Source: Cydia pomonella
Taxonomy: Eukaryota > Arthropoda > Insecta > Lepidoptera > Tortricidae
Reading direction: 5' to 3'
Assembly (NCBI RefSeq): GCF_033807575.1
Contig: NC_084720.1
Span: 18,483,570 to 18,547,569 of the forward strand
DNA: 64,000 bases
Within the stretch, counting starts at the first letter, position 1. The number at the start of each line of letters is the position of its first letter. Below are positions 19,173 to 29,626 of the stretch, piece by piece. The position numbers and the translations under genes are program-made. A model generated the notes under the pieces. The model had not been told where the DNA came from. It did no database searches and saw only the letters and a program-made list of their open reading frames with translations.

Positions 19173-19653
19173 CTTACATTCGGTTCAGCTATGAGTTCTT
19201 CGTTTTCGACGTTTTTCTGAATCCTCCAACTGCCATCGTAAATATAAAATATATAATGTAAACTAATTTCAGAATAAGTTAATATACATATGAATTAAGT
19301 TTCTATATTGAAAAAGTGTGGGCCACTCTACAATATATTTCCGCCTTCCACGTGGCTTGATCTCTACTTTGAACTTGAAGATATGCATTAGGGAAACCTC
19401 GAGATCCAAAACACCTACGTAGTTATGTAGGTACAGGAAATTGGAGATTCTGAATACCCATTGTTGACTTGAACGCAATAATTGTCGATATTGAAATAGT
19501 GGCGTAGATGAGGGTCGAGGTCGCAAAGGCGTAATGTTTTAAGGAATGTTGACCCTTAAACTAGTTTGGTTTTAATCAAGATTAGGTTGTAATATTGTAG
19601 TATTGCGTAATACATACCTACATTGATAAATTAGGTTGACAGACTGGCGATCA
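19173..19653. other. no gene seen
   Basis: No recognisable frame or repeat. Confidence 0.4.
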
Positions 19654-19762
19654 GAGGGCCTACCGCGAACACCAAAATTCGCAAATTGCGTGCATCTTTC
19701 TCTGTCACTCTAATGACGCCTTAATTGGAGTTTACGAACTTCGGTATTCGCGGTAGGCCCTC
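19654..19762. mobile_element. 109-bp MITE, GAGGGCCTACCGCGAA termini
   Basis: The ends GAGGGCCTACCGCGAACACC and (complement) GAGGGCCTACCGCGAATACC form inverted repeats of about 30 bp with few mismatches. No coding content. Confidence 0.7.
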
Positions 19763-19996
19763 AGATTCCGATTTAAATAATTGCGTTAAGGTGACATTCA
19801 GATGTTTACTGCAAATACATTTGGTACTTGTGCGGTGACGTTGTTGCCGCCAGCGCCGCGGTCTCCATCAATATTATGAAGACATTAAATAGTGTAAAAA
19901 CGTTTTCCATAACCTTAATATCCAGAGATTTTTTTTCTATACATCCACTAATTCCACTGTATTGCTCTACAAATGATTAAACTACCTATAGTGCTA

Positions 19997-20150
19997 AAGT
20001 TAGACCAAGATAAGTTGGCAGCGACTTTGACAGCCTAGACAGTGCAAGTGTTATTTTAAACGTCAAAGTTCTATTAAATTATGACGCTTACTTAACACTT
20101 GCACAGGCTGGGCTATCAAAATCGCTGCCAGCTTAGCGTGGTCTGACTCT
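19997..20150. mobile_element. palindromic MITE, AGACCA...TGGCAGCGA family
   Basis: The left arm GTTAGACCAAGATAAGTTGG, GCAGCGACTTTGACAGCC is mirrored on the right (complement TCAGACCACGCTAAGCTGG). Arms are about 60 bp and each includes GTGCAAGTGTTA. Confidence 0.65.
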
Positions 20151-20579
20151 ACGTTATTTCAATTCAAAATATGACTGATATTATAATTGATTATTTTTAT
20201 ATAATTATTGATATGATAATATGAAATGATGCATGTGTGAAAATTAAGGAAATAAAGAGGCTTTTTATTTATATCCAGAGAGGTAAATGGGGACTGCATT
20301 CGCACGGAGAAGCGGCTGTTAACTTTCCTCTTAAAAATAATTATAGTTGCAAGTCTTCTCCGCTACTTTCCATGGCCGTGCAGGATTATGAAGTCAACGG
20401 ACTTCGCTTCCCTCCCAAATATCTATTTTACAAATGAATAAACAATACAGCTAGTTGGTTTCGGGGAAATTGCGTAAAAGGAAACTACGGAGTGAGGGAA
20501 TGGCTTTACTTACGTAGGTAAAGTCACGGACTTTAATTGTTTATTTAGGATTCAAGCTAATTGATTAGGTTATCAATGC
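20151..20579. other. no gene; fragment shared with 57090-57190
   Basis: The stretch at about 20268-20340 (CCAGAGAGGTAAATGGGGAC, CTTTCCTCTTAAA) resembles 57105-57165. The rest is unassigned. Confidence 0.4.
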
Positions 20580-20655
20580 TTCGTCTTTTCATCCTGTTAC
20601 GCCCTGCTGAGTGTAGGGCTCGAACCATTTTCTTCCATTACCTCCGGTTTTGGGC
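20580..20655 (-). mobile_element. LINE terminal fragment
   Basis: On the minus strand it reads AAATGGTTCGAGCCCTACAC and GGCGTAACAGGATGAAAAG, matching 27688-27735, the end of another LINE fragment. Confidence 0.5.
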
Positions 20656-20659
20656 TGAA

Positions 20660-21150
20660 GCGCTGGTGGTCTAGCGGTAAGAGCGATTTTTTTTTTATAT
20701 ACCACGTCGGTGGCAAGCATACGGCCCGCCTGATGGTAAGCAGTCTCCGGAGGAGTTACATGCGTGTTGCCCACCCTAAACCCCCTCCCCTCGTTGAGCT
20801 CTGGCAACCTTACTCATCGGCAGGAACACAACACTATGAGTAAGGGTCTAGTGTTATTTGCAATCCGGAGGTCGCGGGTTCAAACTTCAAACCCCGGCTC
20901 GTACCAATGAGTTTTTTGGGACTTATGTACGAAATATCATTTCATATTCACCAGTCGCTTTTCGGTGAAGGAAAACATCGTGAGGAAACCGGACTAATCC
21001 CAATAAGGCCTAGTTTACCCTCTGAGTTGAAAGGTCAGATGGCAGTTGCTTTCGTGAAAACTAGTGCCTATGCCGATTAGGGATTAGTTGCCAAGCGGAC
21101 CCCAGGCTCCAATGACCGGTGGCAAAATGCCGGGACAACGCGAGGACGAA
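20660..21150 (+). mobile_element. tRNA-derived SINE, family 2, interrupted
   Basis: The head GCTGGTGGTCTAGCGGTAAG stops at 20685 and continues at 20863 with CAATCCGGAGGTCGCGGG and the B box GGTTCAAAC. The body (CTTTTCGGTGAAGGAAAACA) and the end (CCGGGACAACGCGAGGACGA) match the copy at 56404-56725. The gap holds a LINE tail. Confidence 0.75.
20686..20862 (-). mobile_element. LINE 3' terminal repeat inserted in the SINE
   Basis: A T run then ACCACGTCGGTGGCAAGC, GGCCCGCCTGATGGTAAGC and GGTCTAGTGTTATTTG match the outer parts of 14572-14945. It splits the SINE between its A and B boxes. Confidence 0.7.
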
Positions 21151-21489
21151 GACCTCCGGTCTTGGGCAGTTTGGGTAACCTCCCACCCCATCCCCAAGAT
21201 ACCCAACTCTTGCTCCGTTCAGCAGGCCGCCGGCGTTACGATATTTTACACTTCCAACCTGGAGCCTGAATCAGTATGGTACCGCACCGACTGGACCCAA
21301 CCATTTGCTGCGCCCTGCAACACTGTCGACGCTGCTGTATGTGTCCCGTCTACATTACCTTACAAAGGTCGATTACATTGTAAAGTATGTCAGAGTAAAC
21401 TCCGGGCTCGTCCTGAGGGTCGCGAAGTTGGAATCTCTACACAATGCGAATTTGATTCATTTGTGGTGTGCGTTCTGACTGAAGTTTAG
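21088..21489 (+). CDS. unexplained 133-codon open frame, partly SINE
   Basis: The frame begins inside the family 2 SINE end (to about 21150) and continues through sequence with no repeat match in this window. The novel part has a C-x2-C near its centre (HCKVCQSKL) and is richer in GC than its surroundings. It ends with FDSFVVCVLTEV and stop. I do not recognise a family. The start Met lies in the SINE, so it is unlikely to be the natural start. It could be a piece of a LINE ORF1, an exon-like remnant or chance. Confidence 0.2.
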   Translation: MPSGPQAPMTGGKMPGQREDEDLRSWAVWVTSHPIPKIPNSCSVQQAAGVTIFYTSNLEPESVWYRTDWTQPFAAPCNTVDAAVCVPSTLPYKGRLHCKVCQSKLRARPEGREVGISTQCEFDSFVVCVLTEV

Positions 21490-21551
21490 GCGGTTCCGAG
21501 GCCGGCTCCCTGACACTGCGGGGATGCGTCATGCATCGCAACCATAAAGTG

Positions 21552-21780
21552 ATTTACAGTACATATGGTGCTACTTTATAGCACTAGTGCAAAAATAAGC
21601 ATATTACGTTACTGTGTCGAGCATTTAAAGGATCATATGTACTGTAAAACGTTGTACGATACATGTGCGAATAGGTAATTCGCAACTCGTCGATTTAAAA
21701 CACTCCCTTCGGTCGTGTTTTAATTTATCGCCACTCGTTTTGAATTTCCTATTTTTCGCACTTGTATCGTAATGTACTAT
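21552..21780 (+). mobile_element. composite foldback repeat, copy 1
   Basis: It contains two linked palindromes: TTTACAGTACATATGGTGCT with CATATGTACTGTAAAA, then CGATACATGTGCGAATAGG with CCTATTTTTCGCACTTGTAT. The order is the same at 30693-31334 and, inverted, at 47971-48196. No protein is encoded. Confidence 0.75.
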
Positions 21781-23070
21781 TGTAGTGTTTAGTTTTAAGA
21801 TGTATTGTTATAATATGTATGTTAGTTTTAAGGTATTTATTTATGGACCATGAAATAAAGATTTTCATTTCATAGGTCCCGCTCTTGCGACTCCACTCCG
21901 GACGGCCGGTGAAGGCAAGCAAAGAGGCAAGGGCCAGTAAAGTGCTCTCTAGAATAGGGGTCCGCGGTGCCACTCACCGCCAGCTCGCCACAAGCTTAAT
22001 TTTTATTATTCGGATTTATCCCGGTTGAATCCTAAAGGAGCCAGAGGTCTGTTTTGGCAATCACCAAGAATCGGTGTGGGCACCAGATTCTACCAACAAT
22101 TTAGGAGGGATTTAAATCTTCTCGGGCGGAGGTGTAAGGTTAGAGCCGGCGTAGCTTTATTTGATTTTCATAAGCGCATGGCAATATGCTTACTTGGAAA
22201 ATAAACTATATTTATCTTTACGAAAGCTACTAACATCTGACCTCTCAATTTCCAATCCATTGGAAAAATTAAGCATTCTTTGGATTTGTCCGATTTCTTC
22301 ACGATGTTTGTCTTTACACACTTCATTCGGTTCTTGACTGTTTGTCTGATTTGATTTCTTGTCTTTTACTTATTTATATAAAAATTAAAGTCTTGGAGGC
22401 CCTTAACATCTCTAAGGATAATTTAATGATATTTTTTTAATTCTATAAAATTGTATCTTTGACATTTAGATAATTTTACATCTCTAAAGATAGTATTTGT
22501 AGTTTGTATTTTTTATCATACTTTTTTTTGTGTAATTCGATACCATTTACCAACACCAAAGTCAACCTCAGAAAGACCACACAAGAGAGGTTGCAAGTGC
22601 GTTGCCAGTCATAAACTAAAGTACGCACTTTTCGTATAAGTTTAAAGGTCCAGAAATACCACGGGCGATAGTTAATTCAACAATTTAGTTGTTGGAGGCA
22701 GGAATTTTTGGAGAAACGCACAGTTGAGGACAGCCAACCATCGAATAATGTGGAGATGACATCCATTACGTAAAACCGTTACAAAACATGATGAGGCAGA
22801 TCATCAAAAAAAGAAACTCATTGGTCCAAGTCTGGGTATTGAACCGACGAGCTTTCGGTTTGGCAAAGCTAGCCTATTTACCCTGTGTAACTCAGAGCCA
22901 CAAAACAACGTATTAAGAACTCGCCTGCATATAAAACAGGCCGGTTGCGCTTGATTACGTGGGGCGTAAGTGAAATTTAGTGTTTGGGGCGACTCAGGAA
23001 GTCCCTTTACTGGGGTCGTTGCAATCGCTTGACGAAGCAGAATTTATGATTCGGGCTAACTTGTATATGT
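21781..23070. other. no gene; tail-like fragments only
   Basis: A short A+T-rich 3'-end-like piece lies at 21785-21870 (CATGAAATAAAGATTTTCAT). A GC-richer block at 21870-22150 (GGACGGCCGGTGAAGGCAAG) is not recognised. A trace of a LINE tail (GAGAGGTTGCAAGTGCGTTG) lies near 22587. No coding gene was found. Confidence 0.4.
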
Positions 23071-23336
23071 GGACCTTTGGCGGCCTAGCCTAGTTGGTAG
23101 TAGTGACCACGTCTATGAAGGAGAAGGTAAGGGTTTAAATCTTGGTAAGGGTATTTATTTGTGTGTTCATCACACCGTTCAACATTGTACTGATTGTACA
23201 TCAGTACATACCATACTTATAGCAAATAAATACTTTGAACGATTATTTCTTCCTGATTTATGCATGTTTTATATGATATCTATTCATATCTATTGTATAT
23301 ATCGTCGTCAGCGTTGTCTCGTATCCTGGGGCTAGG
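23071..23336 (+). mobile_element. SINE family 1, decayed copy
   Basis: It keeps GGCCTAGCCTAGTTGGTAG, AAGGTAAGGGTTTAAATCTT, TATTTGTGTGTTCATCACAC and, at the end, TATATATCGTCGTCAGCG. The centre is much changed. Confidence 0.55.
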
Positions 23337-24111
23337 CCGATTTTTTTGTCTAATTTTGTTTTTTTTTAATAGCCTATTTTTTGTCCCACTGCTGGGCAGC
23401 GAGTATTTATGCATGGTGTTTAATAATTTATGATTTCGTAAAATTGTTTTTTTTTTTTAATTTAAATATGTTTTTTAAGAGTTTACAACACTGCCCTTTT
23501 ACACGTCAACATAGAATTTAAATACAACTAACTGCAAATATCAATTCAAACTAAATTACTAAGATATGTATAGTCTCTTAATTTCTTAATGTAAAAAAAA
23601 ACATAAAAAAACAAAAACTTAAAAAATTATATATATTGACTTATAAAAGAGCCCTTGAGGCCTACTTGCAGAATAATTTTTAATTTTATAGTTTATCAAA
23701 TCATCCTTAGAGATGTATAGGGTCTCCAAGAGCCTAATCCTGTATAATTAAATCATTCATTTATAGCAAATTCATTAAGGTCTAATAACGCTGGTTAACT
23801 GTCAACTTGCGAGCTATAGCAACCAATGTCACGAACATACGCAGGCACGCGTGACGATGATCTGAAATGTATGGTGGGAAAGAAATGGCATTGTCTATAT
23901 TATCAGCAATTTAGTTGGCGTTTGGTGCTTAGTCAACCAATTCGAAAATTTGGTCCTACTCTTAAGGCCAATTCAAACGTATCTTTTGATGTCAAAATGA
24001 TATAATTTTGTTATCACTCGCGTGTGCATTTCGTTCGTACAACTGTTCGTTCATGGATGGGCGTAAGCGAAACACGAGGGGGAATAAAAACAAAATACTG
24101 TTTTGGCAAAA
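23337..24111. other. no gene; LINE tail traces
   Basis: A piece at about 23640-23690 (CCCTTGAGGCCTACTTGCAG) matches the LINE 3' end at 48575. A GTCCCACTGCTGGGCA scrap lies at about 23377. No coding gene was found. Confidence 0.4.
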
Positions 24112-24390
24112 ATAATATTTGTAGTACAAGCTTTTATCGCTGACTGTACTTTTCTTTCCACAGGCACCTAATACTCATCGAGACAATTCTAATAACCCGA
24201 AACACAATTAGTTTGCGTTGTGTTATCACAGACTTCCCATGGCCAATTCCTGTCTCCATCATCAGATCAACTCCATGTCATCATAATATTGCATTGTCAT
24301 CCGATTTACATATAATTATATGCTAAATTTCAGCTCAGTCGGAATTCGGGAAGTAAGCCAAAGGCTATAGTCGGACTTTCATACATTTGC
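24112..24390 (+). repeat. dispersed noncoding repeat, best copy
   Basis: This copy is uninterrupted: TTTTATCGCTGACTGTACTT, CTAATACTCATCGAGACAAT, CACAATTAGTTTGCGTTGTG, TCCATCATCAGATCAACTCC, GCTAAATTTCAGCTCAGTCG. Split copies are at 5150 and 29906. Its class is unknown to me. Confidence 0.6.
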
Positions 24391-24843
24391 GACCTTTTAT
24401 TGTAGAGAATGGATTTTTTTGTGGTAAGCACCCTTAATGGCGTCTATTATTTTGCCCAAGTTTCAGCTTCTTATGTTTGACAGTTTCTGACTTATGTCAC
24501 TTATACGGTTTTCAGAAAATAATGATTTTCTCATAAACTACCCACACAATTTTGTTGAAATTATTAGCCCATATTCTATTAACTAAGACCCATCCTTACA
24601 GAAAATATTAATATCACTTGTTAAAAAAAAAAGAAGGAAATAAAAGGAATTGAAAAGTTCAAACTTTTTTTAATGTGTTACGAGCTAGCGACACCTACAG
24701 TTTTTGTTCATAAAGTGGTTGATATTCTTGTGTACTACTTGCGTAAGTTTCAACTTTTTGCATTTGGTACTTCATACCTAAAAACTACAATGATAAAAAT
24801 GCAACTATGCTGCCTGCCACCGCTGCTTGCGTTCAGAGTTTTA
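24391..24843. other. no gene seen
   Basis: A short open frame at 24673-24861 has no recognisable motif and runs into the mariner terminus. Confidence 0.4.
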
Positions 24844-24845
24844 TA

Positions 24846-25420
24846 CAGGGTGGACAAATAAGAATGATACACTTTGTTTTTAAATTTTAATTACATTAAG
24901 TGGAAATTTTATTAAATATTTTTTCATAAATATATTATTCAGGGTTGGCAATTGTATACGGAAGATAATTTCTGCCAAATGTATACCACTAGCAGCAAGC
25001 AATTTTATCTCAAATGTTTCTGTTGTTTAAAACACGTTGTTTACTCGATTAATTTTGAAAAAAAGTGACAGTGATTGGCACCCAAATTCTCCAAATTTTG
25101 TAGCTCTTGACTTATTTCTGTGGGGCTATCTAAAATTACGTGTCTATGCTAACGAGCTGATGAAATTTAAACAGTTAAAACCGACTATTCGACACAAATG
25201 TACTAAGATAATGCCAAAAATGAGCGAATAGATGCTGAACATTGGGATGATAAGGGCTTACATTTGCCTGCTGTTAGAGGTGGACATATGTCAGACATTA
25301 TGTTTCGCATGAATTTGCCAACCCTGAAGAATATATTTTTAAAACAATACCTAATAATTTTTGAACTTAATACAGTTAAAATTTAAAAACAAAATGTATA
25401 CTTCTTATTTGCCCACCCTG
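24846..25420 (+). mobile_element. mariner/Tc1-type element remnant, TA target
   Basis: The ends CAGGGTGGACAAATAAGAAT and (complement) CAGGGTGGGCAAATAAGAAG are inverted repeats of about 46 bp, reaching TTTTTAAATTTTAA. TA flanks both sides (24844-24845, 25421-25422). Inside, 25070-25165 encodes WHPNSPNFVALDLFLWGYLK, which fits the end of a mariner-type transposase with the last catalytic D in LDLFLW. The frame soon meets stops, and the N-terminal two thirds is deleted. Confidence 0.85.
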
Positions 25421-25527
25421 TACCATCGGTTTTGACAACAGAATTTAAAAAACCGGCCGTTGAGGCCTAGTTGTAAATATACAATAATCTTTTGAATTTT
25501 TTGAATCTGAATTGGAAACTATGAATA

Positions 25528-26836
25528 CCGTAAAACCGGGTTTCTTTAGCCCTAAGGGTAAAGATTGTCCCAAAAAATTAAAAAGATTTAACATCCCGCC
25601 ACAAAGCCAATAGACGTCCGATCGTAGCAGCTACGCTCTAAAATCATAAATGGCACTACCTACCCGCGACGTGTTACCGTTTCCAAGTTGCTTGCGCAGG
25701 TTTCAACTTGTCAGTATCGATCAAGCGTGAGGTGAGACGTACGTACATAAATGGTGTCTGCAAACTTTTGGTTAAAACAGCGAAATAAGGTAAGTTAGCT
25801 TACTAATACCTATATCTTGATACAAAGCATGTCTTTGAGAATACTGCAATTACAATAAAAACTTATTTAGTCTTTTCTTAGAAACATAAAGTTCGTTAGT
25901 ATAATCATAGTAAACATTGTCCCCCATTTCGGGGAACTTTAGCCCGCGGGTAGATAGCCTACAAGTAATACCCATTGATTGTACCTTTCGTATTAAAATG
26001 ACATAATAATACGATTATGTCATTTTAGACGAACATCAGTTGATAGTTTTCGTTAATCCAATGATAGTTTTCGTTGAAAGACTGAATTAATTAAGTGCTG
26101 GTATCTAAATTTTAAGTTTTTCATGATTGTTGTGAGTTTTTGCTCTCCATAGGTTTAAAATAAGTGTAAGTGAGTCTTAAGTTACAAAAACGAATTGTTA
26201 GCCTACTATTTCCAACGATTATTCTCGTTAAAATGCTGTGATTTAAGATTTTAATTTATTTGTGTTACGTTTTCAGTATTAAGTTTTACTTGACTGAGAT
26301 TTTGTATTTTTATTTTACTTAGAGGTAAAATATTACCCTAATCTTGTTACTAATAAAGGTGATTATTATCGTATATGTTGACTAATTCTAATGATGATTC
26401 TCATTAACAGGCTGTTAATTAAGGTTTTGTTAACATTTGAACAACTTTTATTCTATCTCAGAACTGAAAAAGTTATTTTTGTTTGATTTTTGCTCAAATA
26501 AATGTCAAATATTGTATCAAAAATTGATTCGTTTCATTTACTAGCCTACCTTAAAGAGGTTTCTTGGGTTTCTTTGTTGTTTAGATTAATAGTGGGACTT
26601 TCTGTATGAAAATAAGTATAAAATTCAAACTTACCCGCATCTAAGATCAACTTTGGCCCAAAAATGAAAAAATAAAAAAAAATACACAGAAGGTTTTTTT
26701 TTACGTTTACTTATCCGACGTATCCTTAAGATGCACCTAACCGTAACTAAAAATTCGGATCAAGGATAGAAACGTAATGATCTAGAAGTATATAAATAAA
26801 TACAAGAAAAAAGGGTCATGTAACCCGACTTTACGG
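25528..26836. mobile_element. 1.3-kb TIR element, CCGTAAAACCGGGTT termini
   Basis: The left end CCGTAAAACCGGGTTTC and right end (complement CCGTAAAGTCGGGTTAC) are imperfect inverted repeats directly next to TA on both sides. The interior is A+T-rich and has no transposase frame. It holds a candidate short exon at 25751-25789. The pairing could be chance, but both ends and the TA sites agree. Confidence 0.5.
25751..25789 (+). other. candidate short first coding exon with splice donor
   Basis: An ATG opens 13 codons (MVSANFWLKQRNK) ending exactly at AAG|GTAAGT, a strong donor consensus. The stretch upstream (25590-25750) is more GC-rich than the rest. No acceptor or second exon was identified. 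The call is speculative. Confidence 0.2.
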
Positions 26837-27035
26837 TACGCTCTGTGTTAACATACCTAAGTACCTATGGAATATTGCCAAAATATTACTTACAAATTAT
26901 TCAACTAATATTGATCCTTACTCAAACTCAAACGATCATCCTTCCGACGCATTGTACAGTCGAGGGCAAAAGTTTCTACACAGATATGGTACACGTAATA
27001 GTAATCATTTGATATACTCCGTTTTCTTTCAGATT

Positions 27036-27297
27036 AAATAAATAAATAAATAATAAATAAATATTATAGGACATTATTACACAAATTAACTACGTCCCAC
27101 AGTAAGCGCAATAAGGCTTGTGTTGAGGGTACTTAGACAACGATATATATAATATATAAATATTTATAAATACTTAAATACATAGAAAACACCCATGACT
27201 CAGGAACAAATATCCATGCTCATCACACGAATAAATGCCCTTACCAGGATTTGAACCCGGGACCATCAGCTTCGTACCCACTAGGCCAAACCGGTCG
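27036..27297 (-). mobile_element. SINE family 1 with 8-bp target duplication
   Basis: The full set of family features is present on the minus strand, from CCGGTTTGGCCTAGTGGG to a (TTTA)n tail. TCAGATTA flanks both sides, an apparent target duplication, so the copy is complete. Confidence 0.85.
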
Positions 27298-27356
27298 TCA
27301 GATTAGAATTATTCTAACCTCAAAAGTAAAGGTTCCTATCATATCTTATATTGCGT

Positions 27357-27497
27357 TTCCCGACCAGAAATATATGATCATTGCCAAGAGGGCGCTGTTA
27401 TTCTCATGTATAGGGTGACAGTTCAGTTTAGTGTGAAAATTTTCGTTGCAATGAAATTCCGCAATATGGCGCGTGATCATATACTGGTCAGGTTTTA
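27357..27497. mobile_element. MITE, CCTGACCAG...ATATGATCA family
   Basis: CCCGACCAGAAATATATGAT on the left mirrors the right end (complement CCTGACCAGTATATGATCA). The arms are about 28 bp. No coding content. Confidence 0.6.
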
Positions 27498-27547
27498 AAC
27501 GACAATATATTTCAGTGCATACTTACTCATTTAATTTCTACATTTGA

Positions 27548-27750
27548 GGTCCGACTAGAAGATGCCCGGAAAACGGAAACATGGTCGCCCTAAATTTACT
27601 TGGCACCGTTCCGTGGATCAAGAGTTGGGTGTATTGGGGGTGGGAGGAGGTCACCCAAGCTGCCCAGGACCGGATTCAGTGGGAAAAAATGGTTCGAGCC
27701 CTACACCCCAGCAGGGGGTAACAGGATGGAAAGAAGAAGAAGAAAGACCG
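27548..27750 (+). mobile_element. LINE C-terminal fragment with (GAA)n tail
   Basis: It encodes KRKHGRPKFTWHRSVDQEL, then in another frame WEEVTQAAQDRIQWEKMVRA followed by LHPSRG and stop. The frame change within 60 bp shows it is broken. The tail is GAAGAAGAAGAAAG. Confidence 0.65.
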
Positions 27751-27754
27751 ATGT

Positions 27755-28018
27755 GCAATATTCATCGGCACTTCGGCATCACTTCATGGTAGGTATTCCA
27801 CAAATACGCACGAAGCGTTTCGCTTCAACATTCCTTATGCGAACTGCCAAGGAGTGGAATGCCCTGCCCGAGTCTGTTTCCGCGTGAGTACAATCTGAAT
27901 CTCTTCAAGGCTAGAGTAAATAGGTATCTTATAGGTAAGCGTGCTCCACCGTAGACCGCATCATCACTTACCATCAGGTGAGATCGTGGTCTAACGCCTG
28001 CCTATCCTCCATTAAAAA
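27755..28018 (+). mobile_element. LINE 3' fragment, CR1/jockey-like
   Basis: It encodes RTKRFASTFLMRTAKEWNAL PESV, the usual R.....F..RTA..WN.LP..V ending of these LINEs. Noncoding sequence with CTTACCATCAGGTGAGATCG and an A tail follows. The frame is interrupted after the PESV motif. Confidence 0.7.
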
Positions 28019-28349
28019 AAAATCATCGCCGGGTAGTAAGTAAACTTGTAGTAAGTATTAGGCAAATAAAACATATTTATTTCCTCAAATATAATGGAAG
28101 GAGGTGACACAAAGCAACCAATGTTTATTGATTTATGAGTGTAAAAAACAATAACCAAAACTTTTGAAAACTATTACCTGGGACTCATTAACCTCCTTTT
28201 TTTTGATAGAAATTAATATACTATTAGGTTATTGAAACAATTCATAAGTTTTTGCATTTTTGGTACAGTCACGTCTGAAAATATCGGTACGAAAAATGTG
28301 CCAAAAATATGTGTACACTACCTTAATATAAGGGCAATAAAGTCGTGTA

Positions 28350-28370
28350 ATAATAATAATAATAATAATA
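28350..28370. repeat. (TAA)n target tract of the Dong-like element
   Basis: Seven TAA units precede the 5' junction. Similar TAA units follow the 3' end near 29615-29627. Confidence 0.8.
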
Positions 28371-29626
28371 TCGTCAGTTATGAGATTGTACATCCCACGG
28401 AAGTGTGGAGGTCGAGGCTTCCTAAACGCCAAAGATCTCCACAACCGCGAGGTGTGCAATCTCAGGAATTATTTCCTTAACAACGAGTGTGGGATGCATC
28501 GTGATGTGGTGGCAGTAGACAGGAACCTCACGCCGCTCTCCTTGGCAAACGAGAACTGGCGCAAACCTGTGGTACTAAGTACTGCGGATCGCAAGGCGGC
28601 ATGGGAGAGTAAGGTGCTACACGGGCGGTTCTACAAGGCCCTCACGGGACCCGACGTGGACCTGCTCGCGTCGGTGAACTGGTTACGATTCGGGGACCTC
28701 TTCGGAGAAACCGAGGGTTTTGCCTGTGCAATTGCGGACGAAGTGATGATGACGAACAACTATCGGAAATATATCCTGAAGGACGGTACGGTCGACATTT
28801 GTCGGGCATGCCGCCGTCCCGGAGAGTCACTCAGGCATATAATTTCCGGTTGTTCTCATCTTGCTAACGGCGAGTACTTGCACAGACATAATCTCGTAGC
28901 CAGGATTATTCACCAGCAACTTGCTCTTCTATACGGCCTTGTGGACCGCGAAGTACCGTACTACAAGTACTCACCTGCGCCAGTTCTCGAAAATGGTCGT
29001 GCCACGCTCTATTGGGATCGATCTATTATCACTGACAGGACTATTGTAGCCAATAAGCCTGACATCGTGATAATAGATCGATCGCAACGCCGGGCCGTGC
29101 TCGTCGACATCACCATCCCCCATGATGAGAATCTCGTGAAAGCCGAGAAGGACAAGTCCAGTAAGTACCTAGACTTGGCTCACGAGATAACCGCCATGTG
29201 GGATGTTGATTCGACGATCATTGTCCCGATAGTCGTTTCAGCGAATGGTCTCATAGCGAAGAGTCTCGACCAACACCTTGAGAGACTCTCGCTAGGTGGT
29301 TGGATCAAGGGTCAGATGCAGAAGGCGGTGATCTTGGACACGGCGCGGATAGTCCGCCGGTTCCTCTCTCTGCGGCCCTGACCACCGGCAGCTTGGGCCC
29401 TGCCCCGCTGCTGGCGGCACCCTAGGTTAGGTTTTTTATAATGTGTTTGTATCTTTTGTATTGTTTTTGAAGTGTTTTTATATTTTACTTTTATATTCAT
29501 ATTATAAATGACCTAGCCTAAGACGAAAAATAAATAAAGGATATAATAATATTTTACTTTTATATCCATATTATAAAAAATCCTAACCTAAGATATTAAA
29601 TGAATAAAGGTTATAATAATAATAAA
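28371..29626 (+). mobile_element. R4/Dong-like non-LTR retrotransposon, 5'-truncated
   Basis: The element starts directly after (TAA)n and runs through the coding end and 3' UTR to a second TAA tract. The 3' UTR ends in two imperfect ~65-bp tandem units (TTTTACTTTTATATTCATAT and TTTTACTTTTATATCCATAT). Insertion into TAA repeats is the known habit of Dong, an R4-clade element of silkworm. The clade call rests on that and on the encoded endonuclease-type domain. Confidence 0.75.
28380..29381 (+). CDS. C-terminal part of RLE-type LINE ORF (zinc knuckle and endonuclease)
   Basis: The 333-codon frame is uninterrupted but lacks the reverse transcriptase proper. It begins with the post-RT region (LYIPRKCGGRGFLNAK, then LHNREVCNLRNYF). 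A CxxC-H-C cluster follows at about 143-162 (CRACRRPGESLRHIISGCSH). A restriction-like endonuclease signature comes next (ITDRTIVANKPDIVIIDRSQ then AVLVDITIPHD, about residues 217-248), with the PD...D acids typical of this fold, and a downstream lysine-rich stretch. The protein ends IVRRFLSLRP. In intact elements this domain nicks the target DNA. Here the first Met is internal, so the frame is a truncated relic despite being open. GC content is higher than its surroundings. Confidence 0.75.
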   Translation: MRLYIPRKCGGRGFLNAKDLHNREVCNLRNYFLNNECGMHRDVVAVDRNLTPLSLANENWRKPVVLSTADRKAAWESKVLHGRFYKALTGPDVDLLASVNWLRFGDLFGETEGFACAIADEVMMTNNYRKYILKDGTVDICRACRRPGESLRHIISGCSHLANGEYLHRHNLVARIIHQQLALLYGLVDREVPYYKYSPAPVLENGRATLYWDRSIITDRTIVANKPDIVIIDRSQRRAVLVDITIPHDENLVKAEKDKSSKYLDLAHEITAMWDVDSTIIVPIVVSANGLIAKSLDQHLERLSLGGWIKGQMQKAVILDTARIVRRFLSLRP

